45,978 nucleotides of DNA. Source: JBAYSY01 sp041675885. GTDB lineage: Bacteria > Pseudomonadota > Alphaproteobacteria > Rhodobacterales > Rhodobacteraceae. The stretch covers positions 1-45,978 of the forward strand of contig JBAYSY010000023.1 of assembly GCA_041675885.1 (NCBI GenBank), written 5' to 3'. The notes below the pieces were generated by a model. It was not told the origin of the DNA, ran no database searches, and saw only the letters and a list, made by a program, of their open reading frames with translations. The stretch's first letter is position 1; each line of letters begins with the position of its first letter. The translations under genes and the position numbers were made by a program. Below, piece by piece: positions 23,143-31,524 of this stretch.

Positions 23143-24174
23143 TCAGCCCCCGGCCAGCAGGTCACGCACCATCGGGATCACCCGCTCGCCGTAAAGCCGG
23201 ACCGAGGTGGCAAGCTGATGGTGCGGCATCGGGCCGCTGGCGTATTTCAGCGCGAAACGCGCAAGGCCCAGCGTCCTTGCGGTGGCGGCGATCCGCCGCG
23301 CCACGGTCTCGGGCCCGCCGACATAGAGCGAGCCCTGCGCCGCCTCGGCGCGGAACTGCGCTTCGGTCATCGCGGGCCAGCCGCGTTCACCGCCCAGCCG
23401 GTTGTGCAGCGCGCTGTAATGCGGCCAGAGCTGTTCCAGCGCGATCTCGTCGCTTTCGGCCACATGGCCGGGCGAATGGACGCCGAGACCGTGTTCCTTG
23501 TGGCCCATCTCGGCGCAGGCGCGGCGGTAGAGATCGGCATGCGGGGCGAAGCGGCGCGGGTCGCCGCCGATGATCGCCAGCACCATCGGCAGGTCGTGGC
23601 GCACCGCCCGCAGGATCGATTCGGGGCTGCCGCCCACGCCCACCATGGCGCGCAGCCCCTTCGGGCCCAGGGGCGGGTACACCCGCTGCCGGTCGAGCGC
23701 GGCACGGGTCCGGCCCTGCCATGTCACCTCGGGATCGCGCAGCAGCCGCACGAACAGGTCGAGCTTTTCCTCGAACAGCACCTCGTAATCGCTCAGCTCA
23801 TGGCCGAACAGCGGGAAGCTTTCGGTGAACGAGCCGCGCCCGAGCGTGATCTCGGCCCGCCCGTCCGAGATCGCGTCGAGGGTGGAGAACCGCTGGAACA
23901 GCCGCACCGGATCGTCCGAGGACAGCACCGTGACCGCCGTGCCCAGCCTGATCCGGCCGGTGCGCGCGGCGATGGCGGCCAGCACCACCTCGGGCGAGGA
24001 GATGGCGAAATCGTCGCGGTGATGTTCGCCCAGCCCGAGGAAATCGACGCCCGCCTGATCGGCGATCACGCCCTGTTCCACCACGTCGCGCAGCACCCGG
24101 TCATGGGGCAGGGGGGCGCCGTCCGCGCCCAGCGTCACGTCGCCGAAAGTGTCGAGTCCGAGGTCGATGGTCAT
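23143..24174 (-). CDS. LLM-class flavin-dependent oxidoreductase
   Basis: A 343-residue bacterial-luciferase-like monooxygenase of the F420/FMN superfamily: LGLDTFGDVTLG near the start, GLGEHHRDDFAISSPEVVLAAIA at about 50-75, and GRAEITLGRGSFTESF near 112-127. The VGGPETVARRIAATARTLGL helix near the C-terminus is typical of LLM proteins. FMN use is likely, but the substrate is unknown. ATG 24174 has GGGAG upstream. The open frame continues 89 codons further upstream through the promoter region and is non-coding there. A hairpin (23136-23141 with 23148-23153) spans the stop codon. Confidence 0.88.
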   Translation of the reverse strand: MTIDLGLDTFGDVTLGADGAPLPHDRVLRDVVEQGVIADQAGVDFLGLGEHHRDDFAISSPEVVLAAIAARTGRIRLGTAVTVLSSDDPVRLFQRFSTLDAISDGRAEITLGRGSFTESFPLFGHELSDYEVLFEEKLDLFVRLLRDPEVTWQGRTRAALDRQRVYPPLGPKGLRAMVGVGGSPESILRAVRHDLPMVLAIIGGDPRRFAPHADLYRRACAEMGHKEHGLGVHSPGHVAESDEIALEQLWPHYSALHNRLGGERGWPAMTEAQFRAEAAQGSLYVGGPETVARRIAATARTLGLARFALKYASGPMPHHQLATSVRLYGERVIPMVRDLLAGG

Positions 24175-24313
24175 GTTCGCGCTCCCGCCTGTCTGCGGCC
24201 CCGTCATAGCGCGGATCGGCGCGGCTGGCGACCGGGGGCGCGGCACAGCCGATGTGCGCGGATGCGGGAACCGGCATGGTGCCGCCGTCAGTGCTGCCGC
24301 CGGGCGCAACCTC

Positions 24314-24343
24314 TTGAAAACCCGGAAAAGACCGCCATATACC
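24314..24343 (+). promoter_or_regulatory. Candidate promoter for the zinc-ribbon/mscS unit
   Basis: TTGAAA (24314-24319) and TATACC (24338-24343) with an 18-base spacer, in the AT-rich part of the 24175-24553 gap. It precedes the short leader frame at 24410. Confidence 0.45.
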
Positions 24344-24409
24344 ATGGCAGGGACTGCGGGCGCGGATCGTTCCCGGCTGCCCGGACCGTTTCCGACAGGA
24401 GGAACCGCG

Positions 24410-24481
24410 TTGAGGTGCTTCGGCCCGCTCAGGAACATCATGCGTATCGAACAGGCGCGGGGCTTGCCCCGGACGCGGTAG
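24410..24481 (+). CDS. Possible 23-residue leader peptide
   Basis: A TTG start with a strong AGGAGG (24397-24402) seven bases upstream encodes 23 residues rich in Arg (MRCFGPLRNIMRIEQARGLP, then RTR) and stops at TAG. It lies between the candidate promoter and the zinc-ribbon gene. Its end overlaps mutually exclusive hairpins (24458-24515). It could be a leader peptide for attenuation or chance; codon statistics cannot tell at this length. Confidence 0.35.
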   Translation: MRCFGPLRNIMRIEQARGLPRTR

Positions 24482-24515
24482 CCGCAACACCTGCGGGGCC
24501 GCGGGCCGGGGCAAG
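24458..24515 (+). promoter_or_regulatory. Mutually exclusive hairpins downstream of the leader frame
   Basis: CGGGG (24458-24462) can pair with CCCCG (24467-24471). The overlapping CTTGCCCCGG (24463-24472) can instead pair with CCGGGGCAAG (24506-24515), a perfect 10-bp stem. Both cannot form together. This is an attenuator-like arrangement without a clear U-tract. Confidence 0.35.
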
Positions 24516-24553
24516 TCGAACCCGTTTCCCTTTCCCTGATCGCAGGTCATGTC

Positions 24554-24724
24554 ATGTTCCGCGCCGCGCTTCCGTCCGTCTGTCCGCAATGTGGTGAGAA
24601 AGTCCCCCGGGCCGCCGCCCGCCGCTGCCCGCATTGCCGCACACCCTTCTTCGTCTATCGCCCGCCGCCGGTGGCGTCCCGCGCCACCCCGCCGTATGAA
24701 AAGTGTGACAATGAAGATGCCTGA
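24554..24724 (+). CDS. Small zinc-ribbon protein overlapping mscS
   Basis: A 56-residue frame starting at ATG 24554 with two CxxC knuckles: CPQC at residues 10-13 and CPHC at about 25-28, followed by RTPFFVYRPPP. This is a classic short zinc ribbon and strong evidence that the frame is coded. The tail is Pro-rich and ends in an acidic CDNEDA. The stop lies inside the start region of the mscS gene in another frame (overlap 8-29 bases depending on the mscS start), so translation is probably coupled. The Shine-Dalgarno sequence is weak (GCAGG at a longer distance). I do not know its function; soluble zinc-ribbon partners of membrane proteins are one possibility. Confidence 0.6.
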   Translation: MFRAALPSVCPQCGEKVPRAAARRCPHCRTPFFVYRPPPVASRATPPYEKCDNEDA

Positions 24725-25655
24725 AGGCTTTTCGCCCCGGCTGCAAACCCTTGCGGCGCTGGTTCTGGTGGTGGCGGCCGCGCTGTCGGCGGGGCCGCTG
24801 CTTGGTCTGCTGCCGCCCGACGCGGCGGAGGACTGGCGCGGGCCGCTGCATGGTGCGGCGGTCTCGCTGGCGCTGTTCGCGGGGGCGCATCTGCTGCACC
24901 GGCTGGTGGCGCTGCATTTCGCCTCGCGCCGCAAGGGGCGGCGGCCGGTGCCGGGGGTGCTGCTCGACCTGCTGCGGGTGGTCCTGTTCGTGCTGGCGGC
25001 GCTGGTCAGCCTGTCGCTGTTCTTCCGGCAGGATCTTTCGGGCATCCTGACCGGATCGGGGCTGGTGCTGGCGGTGCTCGGTTTCGCGATCCGCAACGTG
25101 GTGGCCGATACGTTTTCCGGCATTGCGCTGGGGATCGAGGCGCCGTTCCGCATCGGCGACTGGGTGCGGATCGAGACGCTGGCACAGGGCCGGGTGCAGG
25201 AGATCGGCTGGCGCACCACCCGGCTGGTCACGCGCGACAGCACCTATGTGATCCTGCCCAACAGCCAGATCTCGCGCCAGCGGATCACCAATTTCAGCGC
25301 GCCCCGGCCGGATTACCGCGACCATGCGGAACTGACCCTGCCGGTCGATCTGCCGGTGGCCGAGGCCAATGCGCTGATCCGCGAGGCGCTGGAAGGGGCG
25401 CCGAACATCGCCGACGGCAAGCCGCCCGAAGTGCAGGTCGTGCGCTATGGCCCGGCGGGGATCACCTATCGGGTGAAATACCGGGTGCCGCAGCACGACC
25501 GGGAACTGATCTGCCGCAACGAGGTGTTCAGCCGGATCGACGCCGCCCTGCGCGAAGCGGGGGTGCGGCTGGCGCCGCCGCCGATGGCGGGGGTATACCC
25601 GCCCGGCCCCGAGACCCGGATGCCCGGCGCGGAGGCCCAGCCTGCCGAGGGTTAG
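24711..25655 (+). CDS. MscS-type mechanosensitive channel
   Basis: About 314 residues. Three hydrophobic segments (LAALVLVVAAALSAGPLLGL; a stretch ending in LFAGAHLLHRLVAL; and VVLFVLAALVSLSLFF) lead to the pore helix and beta domain: GLVLAVLGFAIRNVVADTFS, GIALGIEAPFRIGDWVRIE, then LPNSQISRQRITNFS, all MscS signatures. It releases solutes from the cytoplasm on hypo-osmotic shock. The start is uncertain: ATG codons at 24696, 24711 and 24717 are all in frame, and all overlap the zinc-ribbon gene. An upstream in-frame ATG at 24549 gives an implausible Arg/Pro-rich extension and is rejected. It is followed by a modular repeat. Confidence 0.9.
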   Translation: MKMPEGFSPRLQTLAALVLVVAAALSAGPLLGLLPPDAAEDWRGPLHGAAVSLALFAGAHLLHRLVALHFASRRKGRRPVPGVLLDLLRVVLFVLAALVSLSLFFRQDLSGILTGSGLVLAVLGFAIRNVVADTFSGIALGIEAPFRIGDWVRIETLAQGRVQEIGWRTTRLVTRDSTYVILPNSQISRQRITNFSAPRPDYRDHAELTLPVDLPVAEANALIREALEGAPNIADGKPPEVQVVRYGPAGITYRVKYRVPQHDRELICRNEVFSRIDAALREAGVRLAPPPMAGVYPPGPETRMPGAEAQPAEG

Positions 25656-25702
25656 GGCGTTTTCAGGAAAAGCTGGCAGGTTTTTTCGGTTCGAAGTTAT
25701 TG

Positions 25703-25775
25703 CAACAGAGGGCAGCGGCCGCCCGGGGGGCGGACGGCCGCTGCCCGGCGGCGCTGGCGCGCCTTGATTCCGGGC
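25703..25775 (+). repeat. Modular repeat after mscS (short M1 plus M2 variant)
   Basis: CAACAGAGGGCAGCGGCC opens M1, a 15-base centre follows, then GGCCGCTGCCCGG and the M2 variant GCGCCTTGATTCCGGGC. It has the same left edge as the MITE-like copies at 7268 and 44429 but lacks their long insert. The rest of the 25656-25886 gap holds GGTTTTTTCGG near 25690 and nothing else I recognise. Confidence 0.65.
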
Positions 25776-25886
25776 GAAGTGGTGCTTCGGATGGTCCTGC
25801 CAGTACGCAGGGCAGATGTCGCCTTTAAAATTGCCGAAAAACAACAGCGTGGAGCCGCGTCTTATCTCAATCGAGCCACGAAAGGC

Positions 25887-27188
25887 TCAGCCGTTTTCCC
25901 GCAGAACCGACCCGGCCAGGTAGAGCGAGCCGCAGATCAGCACCCGCGCTTCGGGCGCCTGCGCCGCGATGCCGGCCAGCGCCGTGGCCACGTCCGGGGC
26001 GGTGCGGGCGGCGATTCCTTCGGCCAGCGCCGTGTCGCTTGTGGCCTCGGCCGGGAGGGTCGCGGCCTCGCCGGGGATCGACACCGCATGGAGCGAGGCC
26101 AGATGCGGTGCGAGCGGGCGCAGGTAGCCGCCGATGTCCTTGGTGTTCAGCATCCCGCAGATCGCATGGGTGGGGCGTGCGGGCATCCGGGCCAGCGTCG
26201 CCGCCAGCGCCTTGCCCGCCGCCGGGTTGTGCCCGCCGTCGAGCCACAGTTCCACCCCCGGCGCGGATTGCACCAGCGGTCCCTTGCGCAGCCTTTGCAT
26301 CCGCGCGGGCCAGCGCGCGCCGGTGACGGCGGCCTCGCAGGCGGCCTCGCCATGGCCCAGTTCGCGCAGCGCGGCCAGCGCCATGCCCGCGTTGTCGATC
26401 TGATGCGGGCCGGGCAGGGCGGGCGGCGGCAGGTCCAGAAGGCCGCGCTCGTCCTGATAGACCAGCCTGCCGCGTTCCTCCCACACCTGCCACTGCCGGT
26501 TGGCGGCGATCAGCGGCGCGCCCAGCGCCCCGGCGCGGGCCTCGATCGCCTCCCACGCCGCGGGCGGCTGCGGGCCCGCGACGCAAGGCGCGCCGGGTTT
26601 GAGGATCCCGGCCTTCTCGGCGGCGATTTCCCCGAGCGTCTCGCCCAGATACTGCTGATGATCCAGCGAGACCGGGGTGATGACCGTCAGCCGGGGCCGT
26701 TCGACCACATTCGTCGCGTCAAGTCTGCCGCCGAGACCCACTTCCAGCAGCAGCACATCGGCCGGATGCCGGGCGAAGGCCAGCAGCGCCGCGCAGGTGG
26801 TGATCTCGAAATAGGTGATCGGGTCGCCGCCGTTCGCCGCCTCGCATTCGTCCAGCAGCGCGGCCAGCGCCGGTTCGGCGATCAGCGTGCCCGCAAGCCG
26901 GATCCGCTCGTGGAACCGCACCAGATGCGGCGAGGTATAGGCATGGACCCGCTGCCCCGCCGCCTCCAGCCCGGCGCGGATCATCGCCTGGGTCGAGCCC
27001 TTGCCGTTGGTGCCCGCGATATGGATGACCGGCGGCAGGGCGCGTTCGGGGTGGCCGAGCGCGGCCAGCAGCCGCCATACCCGGTCCAGTGTCAGGTCGA
27101 TGATCTTCGGATGCAGTGCCATCATCCGCGCGAGGATCGCGTCGGAGGCGCTGCCGGGCAGAGAGCCGGGGCCGGGCGCGGTGCTCAC
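25887..27188 (-). CDS. folC: Folylpolyglutamate synthase / dihydrofolate synthase
   Basis: A 433-residue Mur-ligase-family enzyme that adds glutamate to dihydropteroate and folates. The ATP-binding loop IAGTNGKGST (about residues 57-66) is clear, as are HLVRFHERIR, LLLEVGLGGRLDATN, SLDHQQYLGETLGEIAAEKAGI and the WLDGGHNPAAGKA motif of the C-terminal domain. I chose GTG 27188, which overlaps the accD stop as GTGA; the accD-folC pair is a common bacterial arrangement and implies coupling. It converges with mscS. Confidence 0.95.
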   Translation of the reverse strand: MSTAPGPGSLPGSASDAILARMMALHPKIIDLTLDRVWRLLAALGHPERALPPVIHIAGTNGKGSTQAMIRAGLEAAGQRVHAYTSPHLVRFHERIRLAGTLIAEPALAALLDECEAANGGDPITYFEITTCAALLAFARHPADVLLLEVGLGGRLDATNVVERPRLTVITPVSLDHQQYLGETLGEIAAEKAGILKPGAPCVAGPQPPAAWEAIEARAGALGAPLIAANRQWQVWEERGRLVYQDERGLLDLPPPALPGPHQIDNAGMALAALRELGHGEAACEAAVTGARWPARMQRLRKGPLVQSAPGVELWLDGGHNPAAGKALAATLARMPARPTHAICGMLNTKDIGGYLRPLAPHLASLHAVSIPGEAATLPAEATSDTALAEGIAARTAPDVATALAGIAAQAPEARVLICGSLYLAGSVLRENG

Positions 27189-28174
27189 GTCCGGGGCGCT
27201 TCTTCGGGCTGGGCCCCGGGGGCGGCGGCCTCGGGGCCGATGGCCTCGGGCGTCCCGGTCCCGGCCCCGGGTGCAGCCGTTTCGGGTTCCGGTTCGGGCG
27301 CGGGCAGGTCGCCGCGCACCGCCGGGGGCTGGCCGGTCAGGATGCGCAGGATCGTGACCAGTTCCCCGCGCAGGTTCTTGCGATGCGTCACCCGGTCGAG
27401 CATCCCGTGATCCAGCAGGTATTCCGCGCGCTGGAACCCCTCGGGCAGTTTCTCGCGGATGGTCTGTTCGATCACCCTCGGCCCGGCGAAGCAGATCAGC
27501 GCATTGGGTTCGGCGATCTGCACGTCGCCCAGCATGGCGTAGGAGGCGGTGACGCCCCCCGTGGTCGGATGGGTCAGCACGACGACATAGGGCAGCCCGG
27601 CTTCCTTCAGCATCTGCACCGCCACCGTGGTGCGCGGCATCTGCATCAGCGACAGGATGCCTTCCTGCATCCGCGCCCCCCCGGCGGCCGAGAACAGCAC
27701 CAGCGGCCGCCCGGTCTCGACCGCGCGCTCGGCGGCGGCGATGATGGCATTGCCGACATGCATCCCCATCGAGCCGCCCATGAAGCTGAAATCCTGCGCG
27801 GCGGCGACGACGGGCGTGCGCTCGATCTCGCCTTCGGCGACCAGCATCGCCTCCTTCTCGCCGGTGGCCTTCTGCGCGGCCTTCATCCGGTCGGGATAGC
27901 GTTTCTGGTCGCGGAACTGAAGCGGGTCGGCGATGGGTTCGGGCACCTTCACCTCGATGAACACGCCACCGTCGAACAGCGCGTCGAAGCGGGCGCGCGG
28001 CGTGATCGGCATGTGATGGTCGCAGTTGGCGCAGACGTTGAGATTGTCGCTGAGTTCGCGGTGGAACAGCATGGTCCCGCATTCGTCGCACTTCGTCCAC
28101 AGGTTCTCGGGCACCTCGCGGCGGGAAAACAGCGAGTTGATCTTGGGGCGGACGTAGTTGGTGATCCAGTTCAT
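27185..28174 (-). CDS. accD: Acetyl-CoA carboxylase carboxyltransferase beta subunit
   Basis: A 329-residue AccD, which with AccA transfers the carboxyl group from biotin to acetyl-CoA to make malonyl-CoA. The N-terminal C4 zinc ribbon is present (Cys29, Cys32, Cys48, Cys51), followed by the crotonase-fold core: SFMGGSMGMHVGNAI, SAAGGARMQEGILSLMQM, THPTTGGVTASYAMLGD. The C-terminal 35 residues are a Pro/Glu/Ala-rich extension, common in this family of bacteria. The start ATG at 28174 has no strong Shine-Dalgarno sequence. It is cotranscribed with folC (4-base overlap). Confidence 0.96.
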   Translation of the reverse strand: MNWITNYVRPKINSLFSRREVPENLWTKCDECGTMLFHRELSDNLNVCANCDHHMPITPRARFDALFDGGVFIEVKVPEPIADPLQFRDQKRYPDRMKAAQKATGEKEAMLVAEGEIERTPVVAAAQDFSFMGGSMGMHVGNAIIAAAERAVETGRPLVLFSAAGGARMQEGILSLMQMPRTTVAVQMLKEAGLPYVVVLTHPTTGGVTASYAMLGDVQIAEPNALICFAGPRVIEQTIREKLPEGFQRAEYLLDHGMLDRVTHRKNLRGELVTILRILTGQPPAVRGDLPAPEPEPETAAPGAGTGTPEAIGPEAAAPGAQPEEAPRT

Positions 28175-28304
28175 CGCGGGCAGGCCCTTCCGGTCGCGGC
28201 GGTCGGGTTGCAGATAAGCCGCGGGGGCGGGAAATGCAATCGGCCGGGGGGCTCCCGCCCGTCGTTCGCCCCCTTCGGGGGCTCCTCCCGCCCGGGCCGG
28301 GCCG

Positions 28305-28355
28305 CGCGCTGGCGCGCGGCGCCTCCGGCGGGGATATTTTCATCAAGGCGAAGGC
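28305..28355 (+). repeat. Hairpins and short M3-tail repeat between accD and the P-type ATPase
   Basis: A GC-rich palindrome (CCGCGCGC and GCGCGCGG flanking TG) is followed by GCGCCTCCGGCGGGGATATT and TTCATCAAGGCG, the short form of the repeat tail seen at 31371. A further GCCCCC-TTC-GGGGGC hairpin lies near 28270. Here the tail points against the flanking minus-strand genes. Confidence 0.5.
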
Positions 28356-28400
28356 AAGGGGTTCCCGATGGCCCCTCACCCCGGCGGAAACCTCGGGCGG

Positions 28401-31100
28401 TCAGACCGCCTCCCGCACCTCGATGCCGCGCAGCCGCCGCAGGGTGAGGTGAAGCTGCTTTTCGATCTCGACCACCATGAAGAAGGCCACCCCCACCGCG
28501 ACGATCAGCACCCCGTCGGCGAAATCGACCGGCGCGGTGCCGAGCGCGCGTTGCAGGGGCGGCAGGTAGGTCACCGCGAATTGCGCCCCGACGATGATCG
28601 GCACGCAGATCCAGACCGCGCGGGTGCCCTTGGCCGCGCTCCAGGTCAGCGAGGTGCCGTGCATGTTGCGGATGAAGAACAGGTGGAAAATCTCCAGCAC
28701 CACCAGCATGTTCATCGCCATGGTCCGGGCAAGATCGGTCTCGTAGCCGCGGTCGAGCGCCAGCGCATAGACCGCGAAGACCGCGACCACGAAGCAGAAG
28801 CCGACGAAGACCATGTGCCAGACCAGCGAGCCGCCGATCAGCGCGGCGCCGCGCGGCCGGGGCGGGCGGTCCATGGTGCCTTTCTCGCTGGGCTCGAACG
28901 CCAGCGCGAGGCCAAGGGTGATCCCGGTGATCAGGTTGACCCAGAGGATCTGCACCGGGGTGATCGGCAGCGCCATGCCCATCAGCAGCGCGATGACGAT
29001 GATGGATGCCTCGCCCATATTGGTGGGCAGGGTCCAGCTTATGACCTTGCGGATATTGTCGAACACCGTGCGCCCCTCGCGCACCGCGGCGGCGATCGAG
29101 GTGAAGTTGTCGTCGGCCAGCACGATATCCGCCGCCTCCTTCGCCGCCTCGCTGCCCTTGAGGCCCATGGCGATCCCCGCATCGGCCCGCTTGAGCGCGG
29201 GGGCGTCGTTCACCCCGTCGCCGGTCATCGCCACCGTCAGCCCGCGGTCCTGCAAGGCCATGACAAGGCGCAGCTTGTGCTCGGGCGAGGTGCGGGCGAA
29301 GATGTCGGTCCGGGCCGCGACCCGTGCCAGCGCGCCGTCGTCGAGCGCGTCGAGATCGGCGCCGGTCAGCACCCTGTCGGTGTTCTTCAGCCCGATCTGG
29401 CGGCCGATGGCGGCGGCGGTTCCGGCGTGGTCGCCGGTGATCATCTTCACGGAAATCCCGGCCGAGTGGCATTCGGCCACCGCGGCGACGGCCTCGGCCC
29501 GCGGCGGGTCGATCAGCCCGACGATGCCGGTCAGCGTCAGCCCGCCCTCGATCACCTCGGGGTCGATCCCCTCGGCTGTCGTCCCGGCCATGGCGAAGGC
29601 GAGCACCCGCTGGCCCTCGCTCGCGATCCTCCCGGCCTCCTCCTGCCAGAAGCCGGGGTCGAGCGGTTCCGGCCCCTCCGGTCCGGCCTGGTCGCGGCAC
29701 ATCTGCATGATGCGCTCGGGCGCGCCCTTGACCAGCACCAGCCGCTGACCATCGCCCTCGGCCAGCACCGCCATGTAGCGATGCGCGGCGTCGAAGGGGA
29801 TCTCGTCGCGCCGCCGCCAGCCTTCCGCGCCGACCCCGGCCTTGCCCGCGAAGGCCAGCAGCGCGCCCTCCATCGGGTCGCCCTCGACCCGCCAGCCGTC
29901 CTCTCCCGGCCGCAGCGCCGCGTCGTTGCACAAAAGCGCGGCCCGGGCGAGCGGTTCGAGCGCGGCCGGATCGCCGCCCTCGATCGCGCCTTCGGGCGCA
30001 TAGCCCTCGCCGCCGATGGCGAAGCGCCCGGCACGGGTCACGGCCGAGGCCATCACCATCTCGTTGCGCGTCAGCGTGCCGGTCTTGTCGGTGCAGATCA
30101 CCGAGACCGCGCCCAGCGTCTCGATCGAGGGCAGGTGGCGGATGATGGCATTCCGCCGCGCCATCGACTGCACGCCTATGGCCAGCGTGATGGTCAGCAC
30201 GGCGGGCAGCCCCTCGGGGATCGCCGATACCGCAAGGCTGACCGCCACCATGAAGATCTCTTCGAACGGCATATGCACGACGTAATAGCCGTAGGCCAGC
30301 AGCAGCAGCGCAACCAGCAGGATCAGGGCGGTCAGCCAGCGGCCGAACTGGTCCATCTGCTCGACCAGGGGCGTGGTCAGCACCTCGACCCGGCCCAGCA
30401 TGTCGCTGATCCTGCCGATTTCCGAGTGCAGCCCGGTCGCGATCACCGCGCCCCGGCCGGTGCCCGCGGTGACCAGCGTGCCGCTGAAGGCCATCCCGGT
30501 CCGGTCGCCGAGCGCCGCGTCCCCGGCCACCGGCGCCGGGGTCTTGGCCACGGGCAGCGATTCGCCCGTCAGGATCGCCTCGCTGACGTTGAGGCCGCGA
30601 ATCTCGACCAGCCGCAGGTCGGCCGGCACCCGGTCGCCCGGTTCCAGCAGCACGATGTCGCCCGGCACCAGGTCCTCGGCCGGGATGCCGACCCGGTGGC
30701 CGTCGCGCAGCACCGAGGCGCGCGGGCTGAGCATGGAGCGGATCGCCGCCATGGCGCCTTCGGCCCGGCCCTCCTGGATGAAGCCCACGGTGGCGTTGAC
30801 AAGGACCACGGCGACGATCACCGACGTGTCGATCCAGTGGCCGAGCAGTGCCGTGACCCCCGCGGCGGCCAGCAGCGCGTAGATCATCACGTTGTGGAAC
30901 TGGGCGAGGAAGCGCAGCACCGCGCTGGGCCGCGGCGGATCGGGCAGACGGTTGCGGCCGAATGTCTCCAGCCTGCGGACGGCCTCTTCGGTTGACAACC
31001 CCCGGTCGGCGGAAGTGGCGAGGGCGGCGAGGCAGCTATCGGCGGGCAGGCTGTGCGGGGCGGCGGGGGGATGGGGCGTCATCGTATCCGTGCGGGGCAT
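28401..31100 (-). CDS. P-type cation-transporting ATPase (P2/MgtA-PMR1-like)
   Basis: About 899 residues with the full P-type layout: actuator TGESLPVAK, catalytic Asp338 in DKTGTLT, KGAPERIM in the nucleotide domain, TGDGVNDAPALK in the hinge and about ten membrane helices. The fourth helix has the P2-type AIPEGLPAVL. In the sixth helix the segment ILWVNLITGITLGLALAFEP has Gly where Ca2+ pumps have the ion-binding Asp (NLVTD in SERCA as I recall), so the transported ion is uncertain. The start is also uncertain: ATG 31100 or 31082, neither with a good ribosome site. It is flanked by repeats and appears monocistronic. Confidence 0.87.
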   Translation of the reverse strand: MPRTDTMTPHPPAAPHSLPADSCLAALATSADRGLSTEEAVRRLETFGRNRLPDPPRPSAVLRFLAQFHNVMIYALLAAAGVTALLGHWIDTSVIVAVVLVNATVGFIQEGRAEGAMAAIRSMLSPRASVLRDGHRVGIPAEDLVPGDIVLLEPGDRVPADLRLVEIRGLNVSEAILTGESLPVAKTPAPVAGDAALGDRTGMAFSGTLVTAGTGRGAVIATGLHSEIGRISDMLGRVEVLTTPLVEQMDQFGRWLTALILLVALLLLAYGYYVVHMPFEEIFMVAVSLAVSAIPEGLPAVLTITLAIGVQSMARRNAIIRHLPSIETLGAVSVICTDKTGTLTRNEMVMASAVTRAGRFAIGGEGYAPEGAIEGGDPAALEPLARAALLCNDAALRPGEDGWRVEGDPMEGALLAFAGKAGVGAEGWRRRDEIPFDAAHRYMAVLAEGDGQRLVLVKGAPERIMQMCRDQAGPEGPEPLDPGFWQEEAGRIASEGQRVLAFAMAGTTAEGIDPEVIEGGLTLTGIVGLIDPPRAEAVAAVAECHSAGISVKMITGDHAGTAAAIGRQIGLKNTDRVLTGADLDALDDGALARVAARTDIFARTSPEHKLRLVMALQDRGLTVAMTGDGVNDAPALKRADAGIAMGLKGSEAAKEAADIVLADDNFTSIAAAVREGRTVFDNIRKVISWTLPTNMGEASIIVIALLMGMALPITPVQILWVNLITGITLGLALAFEPSEKGTMDRPPRPRGAALIGGSLVWHMVFVGFCFVVAVFAVYALALDRGYETDLARTMAMNMLVVLEIFHLFFIRNMHGTSLTWSAAKGTRAVWICVPIIVGAQFAVTYLPPLQRALGTAPVDFADGVLIVAVGVAFFMVVEIEKQLHLTLRRLRGIEVREAV

Positions 31101-31370
31101 CCGTGGCGTCGTTCCGGGGCATCGTTGCGGGGGGCGCGCGCGGGACCGCACCCGCGCCACCATGCCCCGCCGGGCGGACGAGGGCCAGCGGAAATCCTGC
31201 GGCGGCCTGTCGCGGCAGTGGGGCAGGGAAGATTGTCCCGGCGTTCCGCAGGTGGAGATTTGGCCCACGGGGTGCCCACGGGCCACCCGTTCGCTGCCGG
31301 AACGTGCCCCGTTCGGCGGGGAAACGCGCCACTGGCGCCTTTCCCGATCCGCCTGACCGTTTCCGGGACG

Positions 31371-31407
31371 CCGCCTCCGGCGGGGATATTTTCAGACAGA
31401 AGAAGAA
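31371..31407 (+). repeat. Short M3-tail repeat, plus orientation
   Basis: Hairpin CCGCC (31371-31375) with GGCGG (31379-31383), loop TCC, then GGGGATATTTTCAGACAG and AAGAAGAAC. It faces the long copy at 31423-31500 head to head. The remaining 31101-31370 stretch shows no gene or site I can support. Confidence 0.6.
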
Positions 31408-31422
31408 CAAAAACTCTTAAAA

Positions 31423-31500
31423 TTCTTCATCTTGCCGGAAATACTCTCGGGGGTGAATTGCGAAGCAAGAGGGGGCGGACAGCCCCCTTGCCCGGTCCGC
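31423..31500 (-). repeat. 3'-end modular repeat after hemB (M2 fragment plus M3)
   Basis: On the minus strand, CCGGGCAAGGGGG is followed by hairpin GGGGGC/GCCCCC (31471-31476 with 31482-31487), then TTGCTTCGCAATTCACCCCC and GAGAGTATTTCC. The first hairpin keeps the stem of copies 1510 and 3961 with a different loop, and the second keeps pairing in a shortened form. It follows the hemB stop. Confidence 0.7.
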
Positions 31501-31524
31501 CGGGGGGCGCGGCGCCGGGCGGCT

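Noticed and set aside
24481..24553. tRNA-like TCGAACC segment near 24514
   Set aside because: No acceptor or anticodon arms can be placed around it. I found no convincing tRNA anywhere in the window.
27189..28379. An in-frame 5' extension of folC through accD
   Set aside because: It is an alternative frame of accD, which is intact. GTG 27188 overlapping the accD stop is the natural start.
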